Shown here: piece by piece, positions 33,692-46,699 of the stretch
How positions within the stretch are numbered: the stretch's first letter is position 1
Layout of the letters: each line of letters starts with the position of its first letter
DNA from: Thalassia testudinum
Lineage: Eukaryota; Streptophyta; Magnoliopsida; Alismatales; Hydrocharitaceae
Direction: 5' to 3'
Length of the DNA stretch: 64,000 nt
Assembly (NCBI GenBank): GCA_037157565.1
Contig: JAZHRO010000003.1
Span: forward strand, 72,170,501 to 72,234,500
Notes under the pieces: generated by a model
Told to the model about the DNA's origin: nothing
Seen by the model: only the letters and a program-made list of their open reading frames with translations
Databases searched by the model: none
Made by a program: the position numbers and the translations under genes

Positions 33692-36600
33692 ATGGATAAG
33701 TTTTCGATTGATTTGAGGATTTCTGATTATTTAAGATATAAGAGCGGAGTGATTTCATTCCTAGACTGGGCATTCCATGAAGGTAGGAAGCAATATAGAA
33801 GAGTTGACTTCTATGAGAGAATTTGTTGTCCATGCAAAAGTTGTTTGAATGAATTCATGTATGATCGTAACACAGTACTTGAGCATCTAATTTGTACTGG
33901 TTGGTGACCTCACTACATAGTCTGGACCTTGCATAGAGAAGAAATCACTTATCCTTCTATTGATAATGATGTTGAGAATCGCATTCAAGGTATTAGAGAT
34001 GATAATGTTGCAGAGATGCAAGAAGAGATGAGAGCTGCAAATGCTGATAGTCATGAAAATGATAATATGTTTGGAGATTGTAATAAATTTTATGATGCAC
34101 TGAAGGCAGCAAAGGAACCCATTGCTCCAAGAATTAATTCCTTGTCAAGGTTGTCATTTCTTTTGGGAATGTTTCAAATTAAAGTGATGAATAAGGCAAC
34201 ATCTAAGTTAATGTCTGATGTCCTTAAGTTCATAGAAGAGTTGTTAAATAATCCTAAAGATTTTCCTCAGTCGTTGTATGAAGCAAAGAAATAGTTTCGC
34301 ATACTTGGCTTGAAGTGTGAAAAGATTGATGCTTGTAAGAATGACTGTATGCTGTATACTAAAGAAAATGCATGCTTGAATAGTTGCCTGCAATGTTGAG
34401 AAGGTAGCTATGAAGAAAATACCAGTTCAAATGCACGAGGGAAGAAACGATCAAGGAAGGTACTGTGTTACTTTCCTTTGATTCCTAGGCTACAACGTCT
34501 TTTTATGTCGAGTAAGACTGCAAAGTGGATGACATGGCATCATAATAACAAATCATGAGATGGACTTATGCGTCATCCGACAGATTCTGATGAGTGGCTG
34601 CATTTGATAACAAACATGCTCTATTTGTAGAGGAAACACGTAATGTTAGGCTTTGTCTTGCAAGTGATAGATTCAATCCTTTCAAAAATATGCATCCATC
34701 ATATTCAATATGGCCAGTGGTGATATTTACATATAATTTGCTGCCATGGATGTGTATGAGATCTTCGTTTATGATGCTGATGCTTCTCATCCCTGGGAAG
34801 AAGGCACTAGGAAATGCAACCAATGTTTACATGCAACCACTCATCGATGAGTTGAAATTGCTATGGTATAACGGGGTTGAAACATATGACGTAGCTAGAG
34901 AACAATATTTTAAGATGCGTGCAGCATTGTTGTGGACTATTAATGATTTCCTAGCTTATGGAAATTTATCTGGTTGGAGTACTATAGGCAAGTTGGCATG
35001 TCCTGTATGTATGGATCGTACTCATTACTTGTGTTTACCTGAAAGCAAAAAATTATATTATTTAGCACATCGTAGATTCCTACCAATTGAACATAGATAG
35101 CGACAATCCAGGTTTGAAGACAAATTTGATGGTAAACCATGCCGCTATTCATCCAGAAATCCAAAAAATTTTTGAAGGACAAATACAATCAGGTTGCCAG
35201 GATACAAGACAATGGAGAATTTACAACAGATTGGTAATATCCGATTGGGTCATCTATTTCAGAAAGATCTTAAAGACTTACGTAATTCTAGATTTAAAAA
35301 GAAAAGCATAATCTTCATGGAGCTCCCTTATTGGCAGGATCTCATGGTTCGTCACAATATTGACATGATGCATATCGAGAAGAATGTTATGGATAATATT
35401 TTAGATGTACTAAACTTAATGGATAGTCCAAAAGACACGTTGAAGACTCGTACTGATTTGAAGATGTTGGGCATTAGTCCTGAGTTGCACTTAAATCATA
35501 AAGATGATGGTAGTTATGACTTTCCTCAGGCATTATATACTTTGAAGGATGAGCAACGACTGAAGCTATTATCTTTTCTTAAAAATATCAAGGTTCCAGA
35601 TGGATTCTCGTCACAACTTTCTACATGTGTAAGTGAAGCATTGAAGAAGGTAAGTAGGTTAAAGAGTCATGATTACCATGTTTACATGCAGATATTGTTT
35701 CCAATAGCAATTCGTGGAGTGCATCCTCAACCAGTGGTTGACTCTGTGATGGAGATAAGCCGATTCTTCAAGGTTATATGTTCAAAGACATTTGATTCTC
35801 AACTGTTAGACTATTGGGACAAGCAAATTATGATCACACTATGCAAGATGGAGCAGCTTTTCCTCGCTGCATTTTTCGATGTCATGGTACATCTTATACT
35901 CCACCTAGAGAATGAGGCAAGGATTGTTGGACCAGTTCAGTATAGGTGGATGTATCAAGTTGAGCGCTTCATGAAAAAATTGAAAGGCTACGTCTTCAAT
36001 AAGGCTAAGCCAGAAGGTTCAATTGTCAAAGGGTATCTTGTAGAAGAATGCATCAACTTTTGTGCGATGTATATGGATGGTCCAGATAGTCGATTCAATC
36101 AATTAGAAAGGAATGATGATAGACAAAACGGTGAAAATGTGGAAGATTGTTTTCTATATTTGATATCCGAGGAAGGCCAATCATACGAACAGAATTTAAA
36201 CCAATGTCTAAACATGATCGATGATTAGCTCATATATATATTAAAGCAGATTCTGGATTTTTACGATGAATTTTGACAATCTCCTCACATTTCTAGATGT
36301 GAAGAAGACTTCATTGACTAGTTCAGAACTCGTGTGCAAGAAATGAAACAAAACAATGATCCACATTGGATAAAAGATTTTGATGTAATGATGAACATAC
36401 CTTTAAGTGATGCACATTATCACTCTTGATATATAATAAATGGGTTCAGATTTAGAGTGCAATCAGTTGATGATGTGAAGGTTACACAACATTTAAGCGT
36501 TATTGTGAAATGTGATGGCATACAAACTAGTTGTGATGGTTACTATGGGAAAATCAAAGAGATTGTGAAAGTCAGCTATAATCATGATTGCCAAGTCGTG

Positions 36601-36873
36601 TTTTTTAAGTGTGACTGGTTTGATATTTTTAATAGTAGATATGGTGTTAAAGTTGACAAAGATACTGGTTTCATAAGTTTGAACAAGGATCGTACATTTC
36701 TTCAAGCATCTGAACCTTTTACATTAGCTTGTCAAATTGAAGTTTTTTACATGCCTAATAATAGTAGAAATGGCTGGATAGTACCAATAAGAGCAATGCC
36801 GCATGATTATTATGATATAGAACATGATAAAGATTCTGACTTTGATTCTGAAGAATACCAAGATGTGCTATAA
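33692..36873 (+). pseudogene. TNP2/TNPD-like CACTA transposase, decayed
   Basis: The protein would cut at the element ends. In order: a transposase-associated N-terminal domain (33692-33907; RICCPCKSCLNEF, VLEHLICTGW); linker; Transposase_21 core (about 34310-35100; CEKIDACKNDCMLY, FPLIPRLQRLFMSSKTA, RFNPFKNMHPSYS, RAALLWTINDFLAYGNLSGW, RRFLPIEHR); PYWQDLMVRHNIDMMHIEKN near 35320; DUF4218 (about 35690-36090; IRGVHPQPVVDSVMEISRF, PVQYRWMYQVERFMKKLKGY, EGSIVKGYLVEECINFC); and DUF4216 (36457-36873; YYGKIKEIV, VFFKCDWFD, GVKVDKDTGFISL). Stops follow residue 71 and several later points, and at least two frameshifts break it, so it cannot make a full protein. The last 1.7 kb is better preserved than the first 1.4 kb. 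Confidence 0.9.
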
Positions 36874-37360
36874 GATGGAGGAATAGGTCATGGTGCAATG
36901 GATATTGATATTTGAGGTAAATGTTTTCAATTAAGCTATTTTGTAGAGTTTAACTATTTCTTTATTAAAATTTTTTTCATATATTTTCTCCCTTGCAGGT
37001 TTTCTTATTGTATTGGGTTGATCTTCTACTTGCTTTGGCATACATTTTCTGTTATAGTTGATTATATAAAAAGTATGACATCATCCTTTTACAATTTGTA
37101 GCTCTTCTCTTATTTCATGTAAGCAAAGTTATGATTTTTTTTTTAATGAATCATATAAGAGCAAGCTTTCTATTTTCAAGTTTGTACTTTCTATACATAG
37201 TGGAATGAAGTATAATAAAATTGAAATTATTATATTGGAATAATCAAAGTGAAATTTAATACAAAGTGTCATCAAGTTGGACTAAATAAGTAGGTCACAT
37301 TCAGTAGTAAATTTTCTACTGTATTTTCTTTAATTAATAATTTCTTTTTCATCTGTAGAT

Positions 37361-40010
37361 GCCACCTAAGAAGTTGATGGCATACAAAAAGCGTCGTCTT
37401 GATTCTAGATGTCATGACTCTTCATTTGAGCCAGATGGCCTGGTCCAAGGACATGAGGGTGGCATCGACACCCAGCCTGAGTCCCAACATAAACCTTAAC
37501 GCCACTCACAACTTGATAATCAACTCAAGTTGCCTTCCCCCATGCCACTACCTCATACTCGACTTCGATCGCATACTCGACATGCTATGATCCCACCTCA
37601 TACTCTTACAAAATCTAGGCCTCAGTATAAACCTCAACAAAATACATAGCCCCACTCTCAGATTCCACCTAGGCGCACACACCCTCAGTCCTTAGACCCT
37701 CCCCTGAGCCAGTCCCAGCAGCCGACACCAGCTCAGCCCCTACACCCTCCCCAGAGTCAGTCCCAGCAGTGGACACCAGCTCAACCCCTACACCCTCCCT
37801 GGAGCCAGTCCTATTTATGGACACCAGCTCAGCCCCTACACCCTCCACAGAACCAGTGCCAGCAGCGGACACCAGCTTAGCCCCTACACCCTCCCAGAGC
37901 CAGTCCCAGTAGCAGACACCAACTCAGCCCCTACAACCTCCCCGGAGGTAGTCCCAGCTATGGACACCAGCTCAGCCCCTACACCCTCCGCAGAGCCAAT
38001 CCCAGCAGCCGACACCATCTCAGCCCCTACACCCTCCTCAAAGCCAGTCTCAGCTACGGACACCAGCTCAGCCCCTACACCTTCCACAAAGCCAGTCCCA
38101 GCAGCTGACACCAGCTTAGCCCCTACACCCTCCCCAGAGCTAGTCCCAGTAGTGGACACCAGCTCAATCCGTACACCCTCCCTAGAGTTGATACCAGTAG
38201 CAAGCACTATCTCAGCCCCTACACCCTCCCCAGAGTCAATCCTAGCAGCAGGCACCATCTCAGTTTATAGACCCTCCTCAGATCTAGTTATATGGCCAAT
38301 CTCAGCATAATAGTTAGCCACAGAGTTAGTCTCGGAGCCAATCTCAGAAGTAGAGTCAAGCAGGGTCTAATGGTATATAAATTCTCACATTAATTTTCTA
38401 TGATATTGATTCTTTATAACAATTTTATTTTGACTATTTTTTTACTGAAGGTATAAAATCAAAGCCAAAGGGAAAGACAAGGAATTTGTACTTGAGAAAA
38501 TTAACTGAAGCGACTCGAATAATGGTTCATCTAAATTGTAGCGAAAGATGTTCATGTTATGCGCCCTTTAATAGCAGGATCCCTACACTTGTGAGACTGT
38601 TGATACCCCCATGTTCTTTTGATTGGAGGCAGGTCCCTCAGCAACAAAAGGATGAGTTCATTCGTGAGCTAGGGGTATTAATATGATATTGTTGTTATGC
38701 CATTTATTTGTTTTACTTAAAATCCTTTATCTTTTATTCATTATAATATAAAATGCAGTTGACGTATGATTGGGAAACAAATCCGGTGACAATTGCATAT
38801 ATTCTCCAAGCAACAGGGAGGGCACTTCGTAGCTGGAGAGAAGAGCTTCAAAGCCAAGTAAGACATAAGCATAGATTTAGAATTCATAATAACACAATTT
38901 ACTTTTAGTTGTCACTGACTTTTCTGTATATATAAATAGTTCTTTATTGGTAAGAATTATGAGGATGCACTAAGAGACGTGCCATCAGGAGTACAAGCTG
39001 CTCATTGGGTGGAGTGCTACGAATATTGGGTTCAAGAAAACACGAAGGTAATTAATATTTTATATTGATAACTTCTATTGTAACAACAAAATGATTAAGT
39101 ACCAGTTTCCATAATTCGCTTTTATAGGAGCGAGCTAAGAAAAATAAAGCAATAGGGCGAAAGCTTCGACTACAACCCACTGCTTGGGATGGATGAACAT
39201 GGATACCTTGAGGGATACTTATGTAAGTACATTTTGATTGACTTAATTGATGATAGAAAGCTTATTGATTATGATATCTATTATAAAACTTACAAGTTAC
39301 AAGATTCAAATAAGAGAAGGTTAAATTTAGGAAAACTTAATTCATAACCACATCTCAAATATGCAATCAGATACCCATAACAGTGTACAACTTGATCGTG
39401 TTTTGATTTATGAGAGGAGTCATAGCAAGTCTAATGCTGATGGCCCCCGTGTTTGGATTGATCAATTATATCAAGAGAGACATGTAAGCTCATTCAAACA
39501 AGTAATGAATAACTCAGTGACAAACATTTAGGAGAACTTACCATAAACTCAACAATGTGTAGGGTCGCATGATGGAGTTGATGAATCCTTCTAGTGATGA
39601 TATGGATGAGCAATCAGAGATTGGCCCATTATAGCCTATGATAGCAGAGCAAGCATTTAGGATAGTTATGCCCCCCAAGCATGGTGGTTTTGTTCGTAGT
39701 GCTGGTGCGAGTGAGACTATTACTAGTTGGTATGGAAGAAAGGAATGGGGGGGTTCGGAGATGTTGCAACAGTTACAGACACAGGTGGAGACATTTCAAG
39801 AGAAACTAAATGATGTTACGTCAAAATTGGAGAATGCAAATGATATACTAGAATGACAGAGACATGAAGCACAACAAGAATGAGACAAGATGCAGGCACA
39901 GTTTCAAGCAATCTTAAGTGCATTGGGACAAGGTGGTGCAGATCATGCTTCATTTCACTTCCACCTCATCCACCTGATGACCTCTGCGGAGGTTCTGGAA
40001 TTGGTAGCAT
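37361..40010 (+). pseudogene. second CACTA gene (Ptta/En/Spm transposase family), intron-containing, decayed
   Basis: It starts MPPKKLMAYKKRRLD. Exons with GT-AG borders can be traced: about 37361-38370, 38451-38674, 38759-38857, 38940-39047 and 39128 onwards, then two more to 40010. The first exon encodes a Q/P-rich repeat. Later exons give LYLRKLTEATRIMVHL, FDWRQVPQQQKDEFIRELG, WREELQSQ, VECYEYWVQENTK and ERAKKNKAIGRKL, the plant transposase (Ptta/En/Spm) pattern. The last exon encodes a coiled coil (LQTQVETFQEKLNDVTSKLE). Stops occur in the repeat exon, exon 5 and the last exon. This is the TNPA-like, DNA-binding partner of the transposase. Confidence 0.75.
37690..38290 (+). repeat. 48-bp minisatellite in the first exon of the second CACTA gene
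   Basis: About twelve units of 48 bp (core gacaccagctcagcccctac accctcc...cagtcccagcag), each encoding a 16-residue unit like SQSQQPTPAQPLHPPQ. The period is a multiple of three, so unit number can change without shifting the frame. Stops occur in a few units. Confidence 0.8.
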
Positions 40011-43000
40011 AGAAGCCACTACATAGTTGCTTGGATTTTTTTTTTATTTTCACGTCTACTTTTATGTTTACATTTCAAAACATGTGATATATACTTGTGT
40101 TTTATTTATGAATGAGTATCATGCATGTGGTGAAAGATGGAATATATATATGAATGGCACAATATATATTTGCACTTATGGCATATGAATGTGGAAAATA
40201 ATGATATGACTATGTTTGCATTTGTAGTATATGAATTTGGGAGATAATGATATCAGTATGTTTGCATTTGTGGTGAATGTATGAGACATGTACCATAATA
40301 ATGATATAAAGAGCTAAGGTATCAGATCTACCTACCATTTCTTCCTTTGTTCACCCTTTTTTGCATAATAACTCTGATTTGTGGTGTTGTTCTTTTTGTA
40401 GCGATTACGTAATAGGTGAACAACATGGATCCTTAGCTGGAAATAAAGATTCAACATAATTCTTGGGATGGGTCGAGGGCTTGCTTATCTGCATGATGAG
40501 GGATCCAACTACCTAGGCTTGGTACTTTCCATTGCCTTTGTGATCATGTTTTCTAGTAGTTGTGTATGTTGATTAGTCATATTGTGCACTAGTTCACTCT
40601 CAAGTAGTGCTAAAGTAATATTCATGCTCGATCTGTTTGATAAAGAAATGCTTAACTTTAAACCTGCTCATGTGGTTATTTGACATTTTTCTTTATGCAT
40701 TTAGGTACCTACTTTGGTTGCCTTCGCTGGAGATTTGACACATCACCAGGAATGAAAAGGTCAAGACTCACATTGCATTGATTATAAACCCTATCCTTTG
40801 TTAAAAAAATTTAAAAATTATGCGTCTCGTTCCAATACCACTAAAATGTATAGCTTCTTTGACACAGTGCAAATCATTTGTGCACTAACTAGCTTTTTTC
40901 ATTTTACCATGAAGGTCAATGATTCAAGTCTATATAGATTCTATTTATATCACCATTATTTTCATTTCTCCTTTACTGCTTGTTTGTATGATCCATTATT
41001 TGGAGACATTGATGCCATGCAAGAGCATCCAACTCGTGCCAGTCGGCTTTAGTGGAGAAACCCTATCTATTAATATTAACCACATCTTAATGTCTATGCC
41101 TCTACATGTAACACTATCTTGTCTCTACAAGAACTCTAACCAGTTGGCATGTTCTTGAATTTACGTGAGCACATAGGCTTGTTCATCACTCCAAGAAGAG
41201 CATGATTTATGATGCAAGGTTTAATTTGATCAGAGTTCTCTCTATTGGTCTCAAATAATTCATGTGTCACTGCAACCTGTAGAACTTAGGTTAATTTTAC
41301 AGTTAACCAAGAACCATAACGTTATTCCTTTTATTACTTTGAAAAAGGATAGCTCAGTAATCTTGAACAGAAGTTAAATATGGATGTTGTTTTAATTTTT
41401 CCTGACAAAAAAGTTGGATGGGTCTTTCAACTAGTGTGGGGGATCTTCTTATGAATTTCAAGGGGGTAAGTCTAGGAATGCTTTGATATGGTTAAAGACT
41501 TTAAAGTTGGGTGTATCATTTCTAAGAAAACTTTGTGATAAATTCTCTAACATTTCCTACCGTACCCCCCAAACATGCAAACACACAAAACAGAGAGGGA
41601 GGGAAGCAAAAACTGTGACATTGATGACACAAAATAGATCTGAATGGAGGGAAAAAAATTTCATGTAGTTTCTTGTTACCTCTCTTTGCTTTGTAACTTC
41701 ACTAGAAAATGCACCCTCCTGTATGTGGTCCTTCTAAGCATTTGTTTCTTTGAGAAGTCCACCCTCCTGTATTTGGACTTTTGCTTTGAATTTATGTAAT
41801 TCCAAATTTTAAACTCACAGTCCTATTTATTTGAATGGTAAAGGCAAAAATAAGTTCTGTCAATATACCATCTTCCAACTATTCTACTCCTTCCACCTGT
41901 TGCTGGGGAAAAAGTTGCATGGAAGAGTGTGTTCAAGCCTGATCATCTTAACAGGCAATATTCCACCTTTGGAGATTTTTAAGGGAGAATTTTAAAAAGT
42001 TCATCGAACTTGTTTTCCTGAAACATATAATTTTCAATGCAGTATCAGCAGGGGGCATGAGACTTGAACCTGCAGCTTTCAATGGCGGTTTTCCAGCAGA
42101 GTTGTTATTATATAGAACTCTTATTAGTTTGTTAACTGCATCTGCACATTGCAAAGCAAGCCATATTCTACCTTAGAAAGTATGCATACATGAGAATTGT
42201 AATGCACCTTCCAACTTGTGTTCTGTCCAATTTTGGATTTGGAGCTTTCAGTTCATCCCAATTTCTCCTGTTACAGGCACTAAACACTATCAAACTACTG
42301 GTTAATCTATCCAACTTATAATTTATATCTTCTTGAATTTTCTGTTCGAAAACAACTGAAATTGCTATAGGGCCATAGCTTGGTATATCAGCTTTTTATC
42401 TTGGTATTTACTGATTCCCACATTTGGCCAAGAGTGTGCACCTCTGCCAATCAGTACCTTGTGTGGTTTATTGTAGAATTCAACTCAATAATGCATTCAA
42501 TTATCTTTTTACCATAGCTTATATCTCTTTACCATAACTTATAAGTTGACGAAGAGGTACTGCATGCCAATTAGTACCTCTTCCCAATTATGTTAACCCC
42601 TTGAAATTGCTTATATCTATGTCTTCTATTTTATGATATCACCTTTAAGTGAACCTACTGGGCAAACTAGTATTTCTCTGTTGTTTGTCTATGTCTACTT
42701 ATATCTATGTCTGCTGTTTATTTCTCTACTTTGAGCTTTCGCAGTAGAAGATGCACTTTCACAGTAAAGTCTCTCTTTGAATGCTTTAAAATTCATTTAA
42801 GTAAAGGTGAAAAGATCAAAACAAAGCCCAAGAATTAGTTAAATGTATAAAATTTTGAAGATTGCTATCGAACTGAGTATTTCATCTCTAACCTATTTTA
42901 TTGATCCTTGTCCTTTGTATGGATTTGTTATATACTTCCATATGCCATCTACATTCCATTTTCTTCTCCAGTCAATAACCTTGCTTCCAAGTTGACGTGA

Positions 43001-43670
43001 CAGACTAATTTTGGATTTAGTTTTCCTATTGTTCTGGTATACTTCCATATACCATCTACATTCCCTTTCTTTTATTCCTAATTTCTGAGTTTTTTGCTAT
43101 TTCAACAACTAATCTAAAGTATCATATATCTGTATTCTTTTCCAGGTTCTGCAAAGCATAATTAAATTCTCTTAACCATATATAGGGAACTTAATATATT
43201 TTTTATTGGTAAAATCATAGATTAGGTGAAACACCCTTAATGGGGTTGATGATTGTTGTTTGGGAGGCAGCTGCACAGCTTCAACTAGAACGTAGAGTTG
43301 CAGTTGACAAGAGTGTACACAGGATCTTTTATGACTACTCTTGATATGGCAGGTTGATACGAGGTTAAATTACCGATTTAATATTTCAATTATTGATCAG
43401 TCTTTGGGAAAAGAAATCTTAATTGAAACCCTCTTTTAAATCATGATAACAATCCAAAGAATATGCAAGATTTTGGTGGAATCCTATCAAGTTCAGAGTA
43501 TGGTGAATCAATCTAATGTTTGTTGTGCTGACCAGATCATTGCTAAGTTGCTACAATTCCTCTTACTACTATTGAACTTAGTATGTTCTTCAGAGCTATT
43601 GGTAGGCATTCTAGTCAAAGTTGTTGTATAGAGTAGGGATTTTATCTTCAGACTCTGCCCATTTTTATTT
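40011..43670. other. CACTA interior without recognised gene
   Basis: 3.7 kb of AT-rich DNA with intron-like character (many pyrimidine runs before AG). A stretch at 41880-42170, readable as GGMRLEPAAFNGGFPAELL, could be an exon of an unidentified captured gene. I could not name it. No tRNA or repeat array seen. Confidence 0.4.
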
Positions 43671-43925
43671 CCAGACTCTGCCAATCAGTACCTTGTGTGG
43701 TGACCCTCCTTCATAGCATTCAACTCAACAATGAAGTAGTAGAGATGCAGTAGAGATGCTCCTCCTTTTCATTGGCCTATTTCCTAGGTAGATAGATAGA
43801 TTTTGGAGCCTAATAGGTATTATATATATTTTCTTCTTTTCCATCCTTATTCCATAAAGGGTTGCCTTTCCAGAGGCAGCAGTAGTAGCAGCCAATGTGG
43901 AAGTATGACCAAAGGCAATTCCATA

Positions 43926-44043
43926 AAGTCAACTTACATTTGCCAATATTTGCCTTCTTAACAAGCTGCTAAAGGGTGAAGTAGGACCAAAGACAATTCA
44001 CATTCCTTCTGGGGAGAAACTTTACGTATTTGATGCTACAATG
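43926..44043 (+). pseudogene. captured aconitase exon fragment 1
   Basis: The frame [20 protein letters not shown] then [10 protein letters not shown] matches the C-terminal swivel domain of plant aconitate hydratase (citrate-isocitrate interconversion). It is preceded by STYI sequence joined directly, as in fragment 3. A GT splice donor follows the exon at 44044, so genomic rather than cDNA sequence was captured. Confidence 0.8.
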
Positions 44044-45110
44044 GTTTCTATGAAATTTTATTCTTAATTCGATGTTGATTTCTAGTTCAAGATAGAAAAG
44101 GATCATGATTCGTTATCTTGTTATCGCCATCATGTTTCTGCTATTGTGGAGATTTCATGCCATTATGGTGCCTTCAACTTTTTGGTCTCACCATTCCATA
44201 CTACTCTACCCTATCCATTCCCCTTAGTTTGCTTCTCTGTCAAAGATTCCATGTCAATAAAAAAAGGTAACCTAACTTGTCACTCCTATTAAATTACAGA
44301 TTCATTGGTCCTCTTTTTTTAAAAAAAAAAGAAATACAGAGGCATTGAGGATATTGTACATTTGGAGGGATTTAGATCCATAGACTGTTTAAGGTTTTGA
44401 CAATAAGAGTTCAAATGTTCTACTCATTGATGTTCTCATGTTTGTTGACTACTGCAGAATGACATTATATTTACATTGTATATCATCCAAAAGGGACAGG
44501 TGTGACTAACTTACATTGCAGATTTCATAGGAAATCCACATCTTAGCAATCTTTCATCCTCTACTATTTGATATGGTCATTCATAATATAGTAATGAGCA
44601 TGAGCTGGAGCTTTCAGAAGGGAGCAGTTTTGGGGAGTGGGCACTTCTTGGTGAATAGATTCCTTCGATATGTGCAGTTGCTCTTGGCAGTGTAACTTGT
44701 ACAGTCATTACAAAGGAGAAGTTTGATTCAGTCGTCGGGATGTTGCCCAAGCTACAGTAGGATGACAGAAAGTATGTACATGATGTAACTAATTATGTAG
44801 TGGAAATTAGAAGCATCTACCATGTAGTGTTGGTACTTTGAGAGAAGGGTCCAAAATGAAAATGCTCCTCTCACTTGTTTGTGTTCTGTATTTGCTTACC
44901 AGGTCGAAAGATTCTTTAGCATCTCCTTCTGGGGGGCAACCCATCAAGGATGATGCTTATAGATTCACCAACATTGAATTGTTTGATTTGGTATGTTTTC
45001 AGTGCTTTCAATCATGTATCTTCTTGTGTTTAGAATTTCTGGCACATTAATCTACTTATTATTCTGCCAACGTACATGTATCCCCTTTCTCCCTCTCTTG
45101 AGTCACACTA

Positions 45111-45250
45111 CAAGTTCCAGAGTCGAAGCTATACTCATGGGATCCCAACTCAACTTACATCCACGATCCCCCATATTTTAAGAGTACGACAATGTCGCCT
45201 CTTGTCCACATGGAATAAAAGATGCTTATTGTTTGCTCAACTTACAATAT
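45111..45250 (+). pseudogene. captured aconitase exon fragment 2
   Basis: [20 protein letters not shown], then PYFK and MSP, are aconitase residues just before the region missing in fragments 1 and 3. After MSP one or more small deletions shift the frame; KDAYCLLN can still be read in another frame. This copy keeps exon sequence that the other two have lost. Confidence 0.75.
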
Positions 45251-45854
45251 TGTACATTTGGAGGGATTTAAGGAGAATGCAAGTGGTGAGGGAGGAGAAA
45301 GGTGGCTTTTGGTCTAGAGGAGGGGTAGGATGGGGCCACTAGGAGGTGCTCTTGCTCCCCAGGAAGGAGTGATATACTATTACTGAAAGGGGAGAGAGCC
45401 TTTGGCAGGTCCTGACCCTGCTCAATGTCTTCATCCTAGGACCATTGTCAAGAGTGGTTCAGTTTGTATAATAGGGACTGCAACAATATATTTTCAAGTG
45501 GATTTGCTAGGCTGGCCAATAAAGGTTTCAGAAGTAGATGTGCTAAACACCAGGCTGCAAATTAACTTTCTTGGCTATTCAAACATATTACATGATGATG
45601 CAGGACCCAGGTAAGTTTGCTGTTGCTGCTGCTGGACCTGCTCCTTTTCCAGATCAACTAAGTGCTCATTTGCAGCCTTCAACTCCTCCAAAGCATTCAA
45701 CTTAGCAATGCAGCAGTAGAGATGCAGTAGAGATGCTCCTCCATTTTAGTGGTCTATTTCCTAGGTAGATAGATAGATTTTGGAGCTTAATAGGTATTAT
45801 ATATATATTCTTCTTTTCCATCCTTATTGCATAAAGAGTCGCCTTTCCAGATGC

Positions 45855-45975
45855 AGCAGTACCAGCAGCAAATGTAGATGCAGCTGCAGCAGTAGCCAAT
45901 GCAGCACTAGCAGATGTAGATGCAGCTGCAGCAGTAGTAGATGCAGCAATAGCAGGAACAGATGCACTTAGAAGT
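45855..45975 (+). repeat. GCAGCAGTA-type simple repeat
   Basis: Imperfect repeats of gatgcagctgcagcagtag, alternately Ala and Val/Asp codons if read in one frame (minus strand gives Ala/Ser runs). A shorter version is at 43874-43900. It is probably simple-sequence expansion, not a gene. Confidence 0.6.
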
Positions 45976-46090
45976 GGAAGCTCCAGTAGTAATTCACCCA
46001 AATCTTAAGTTCTATTTTTTTGGATGGAGCTCATTCTTGGCAAGAGGATTTATGAAAGGATCATTCTCGGCATGATATCTCTAATTGCAG

Positions 46091-46328
46091 GTAGTTCAAT
46101 CCAGTGTCCTGCCAGGCATGTTTAGAAGCACCTATGAGGCCATCACAAAGGGTAAGCCAATGTGGAATCAGGTACAAGTTCCAAAGTCGAAGCTATACTC
46201 ATGGGATCCCAAGTCAACTTACATTTGCCAATATTCGCCTTGTTAGCAAGCTGCTAAAAGGTGAAGTAGGACCAAAGATAATTCACATTCCTTTAGGGGA
46301 GAAACTTTATGTATTTGATGCTGCAATG
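46091..46328 (+). pseudogene. captured aconitase exons, fused (fragment 3)
   Basis: After an acceptor-like attgcag, the frame reads [39 protein letters not shown], then KSTYI, all diagnostic of plant aconitase. It then passes within acttacatttgcc into [18 protein letters not shown] and [10 protein letters not shown], followed by a GT donor. In normal aconitase about 60-70 residues separate STYI from FANIRL, so an internal deletion at a short shared acattt-like stretch joined two exons and removed the intervening ones. The metal-cluster and catalytic domains are absent; no enzyme can be made. Confidence 0.85.
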
Positions 46329-46699
46329 GTTAGTATGAAATTTTATTCTTAATTCGTTGTTTATTTTTAGTTCAAAATAGAAAAGGATATATTTCCCTGA
46401 TGTATTTTTGGATTTTTGAATTTTATTTGAAGTGCCCTGTTTAGGAAAAAAAACATTTCATTTGAAATGCCCTTTGCATTATGTTGATTGTTTACATGAC
46501 ATCTTGCATTGATTTAGGGACATGATAAAATACCCCGCACACTAAGAGTTATACTGCCATTAATGAAATAGTCTCCCCTTCTTTTACAACTTTGCATCTA
46601 TGTATCCATAAGGGTGCAGCAAATATACTATTAGTTCTTTTGTGAGCCCTGCCAGTTGGAATAGCTTGGTCAATTTTTCCATCCCATCCATCCAACCAT

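Larger units (their letters stand above)
43671..46390 (+). repeat. internal duplication carrying aconitase sequence
   Basis: Blocks 43680-44110 and 45690-46390 are alike in two places. One is tagagatgcagtagagatgc through atttcctaggtagatagata to the ttccatccttatt stretch; the other is the aconitase exon and its following intron. In addition gatattgtacatttggaggg near 44350 recurs near 45246. The captured segment was therefore duplicated after or during capture and the copies have since diverged and been trimmed. Confidence 0.65.

Noticed and set aside
37884..38258. 124-codon minus-strand frame of SxxGTGSGEGVGAELV repeats
   Set aside because: Complement of the 48-bp minisatellite of the CACTA second gene. 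The plus-strand frame is continuous with recognised transposase exons.
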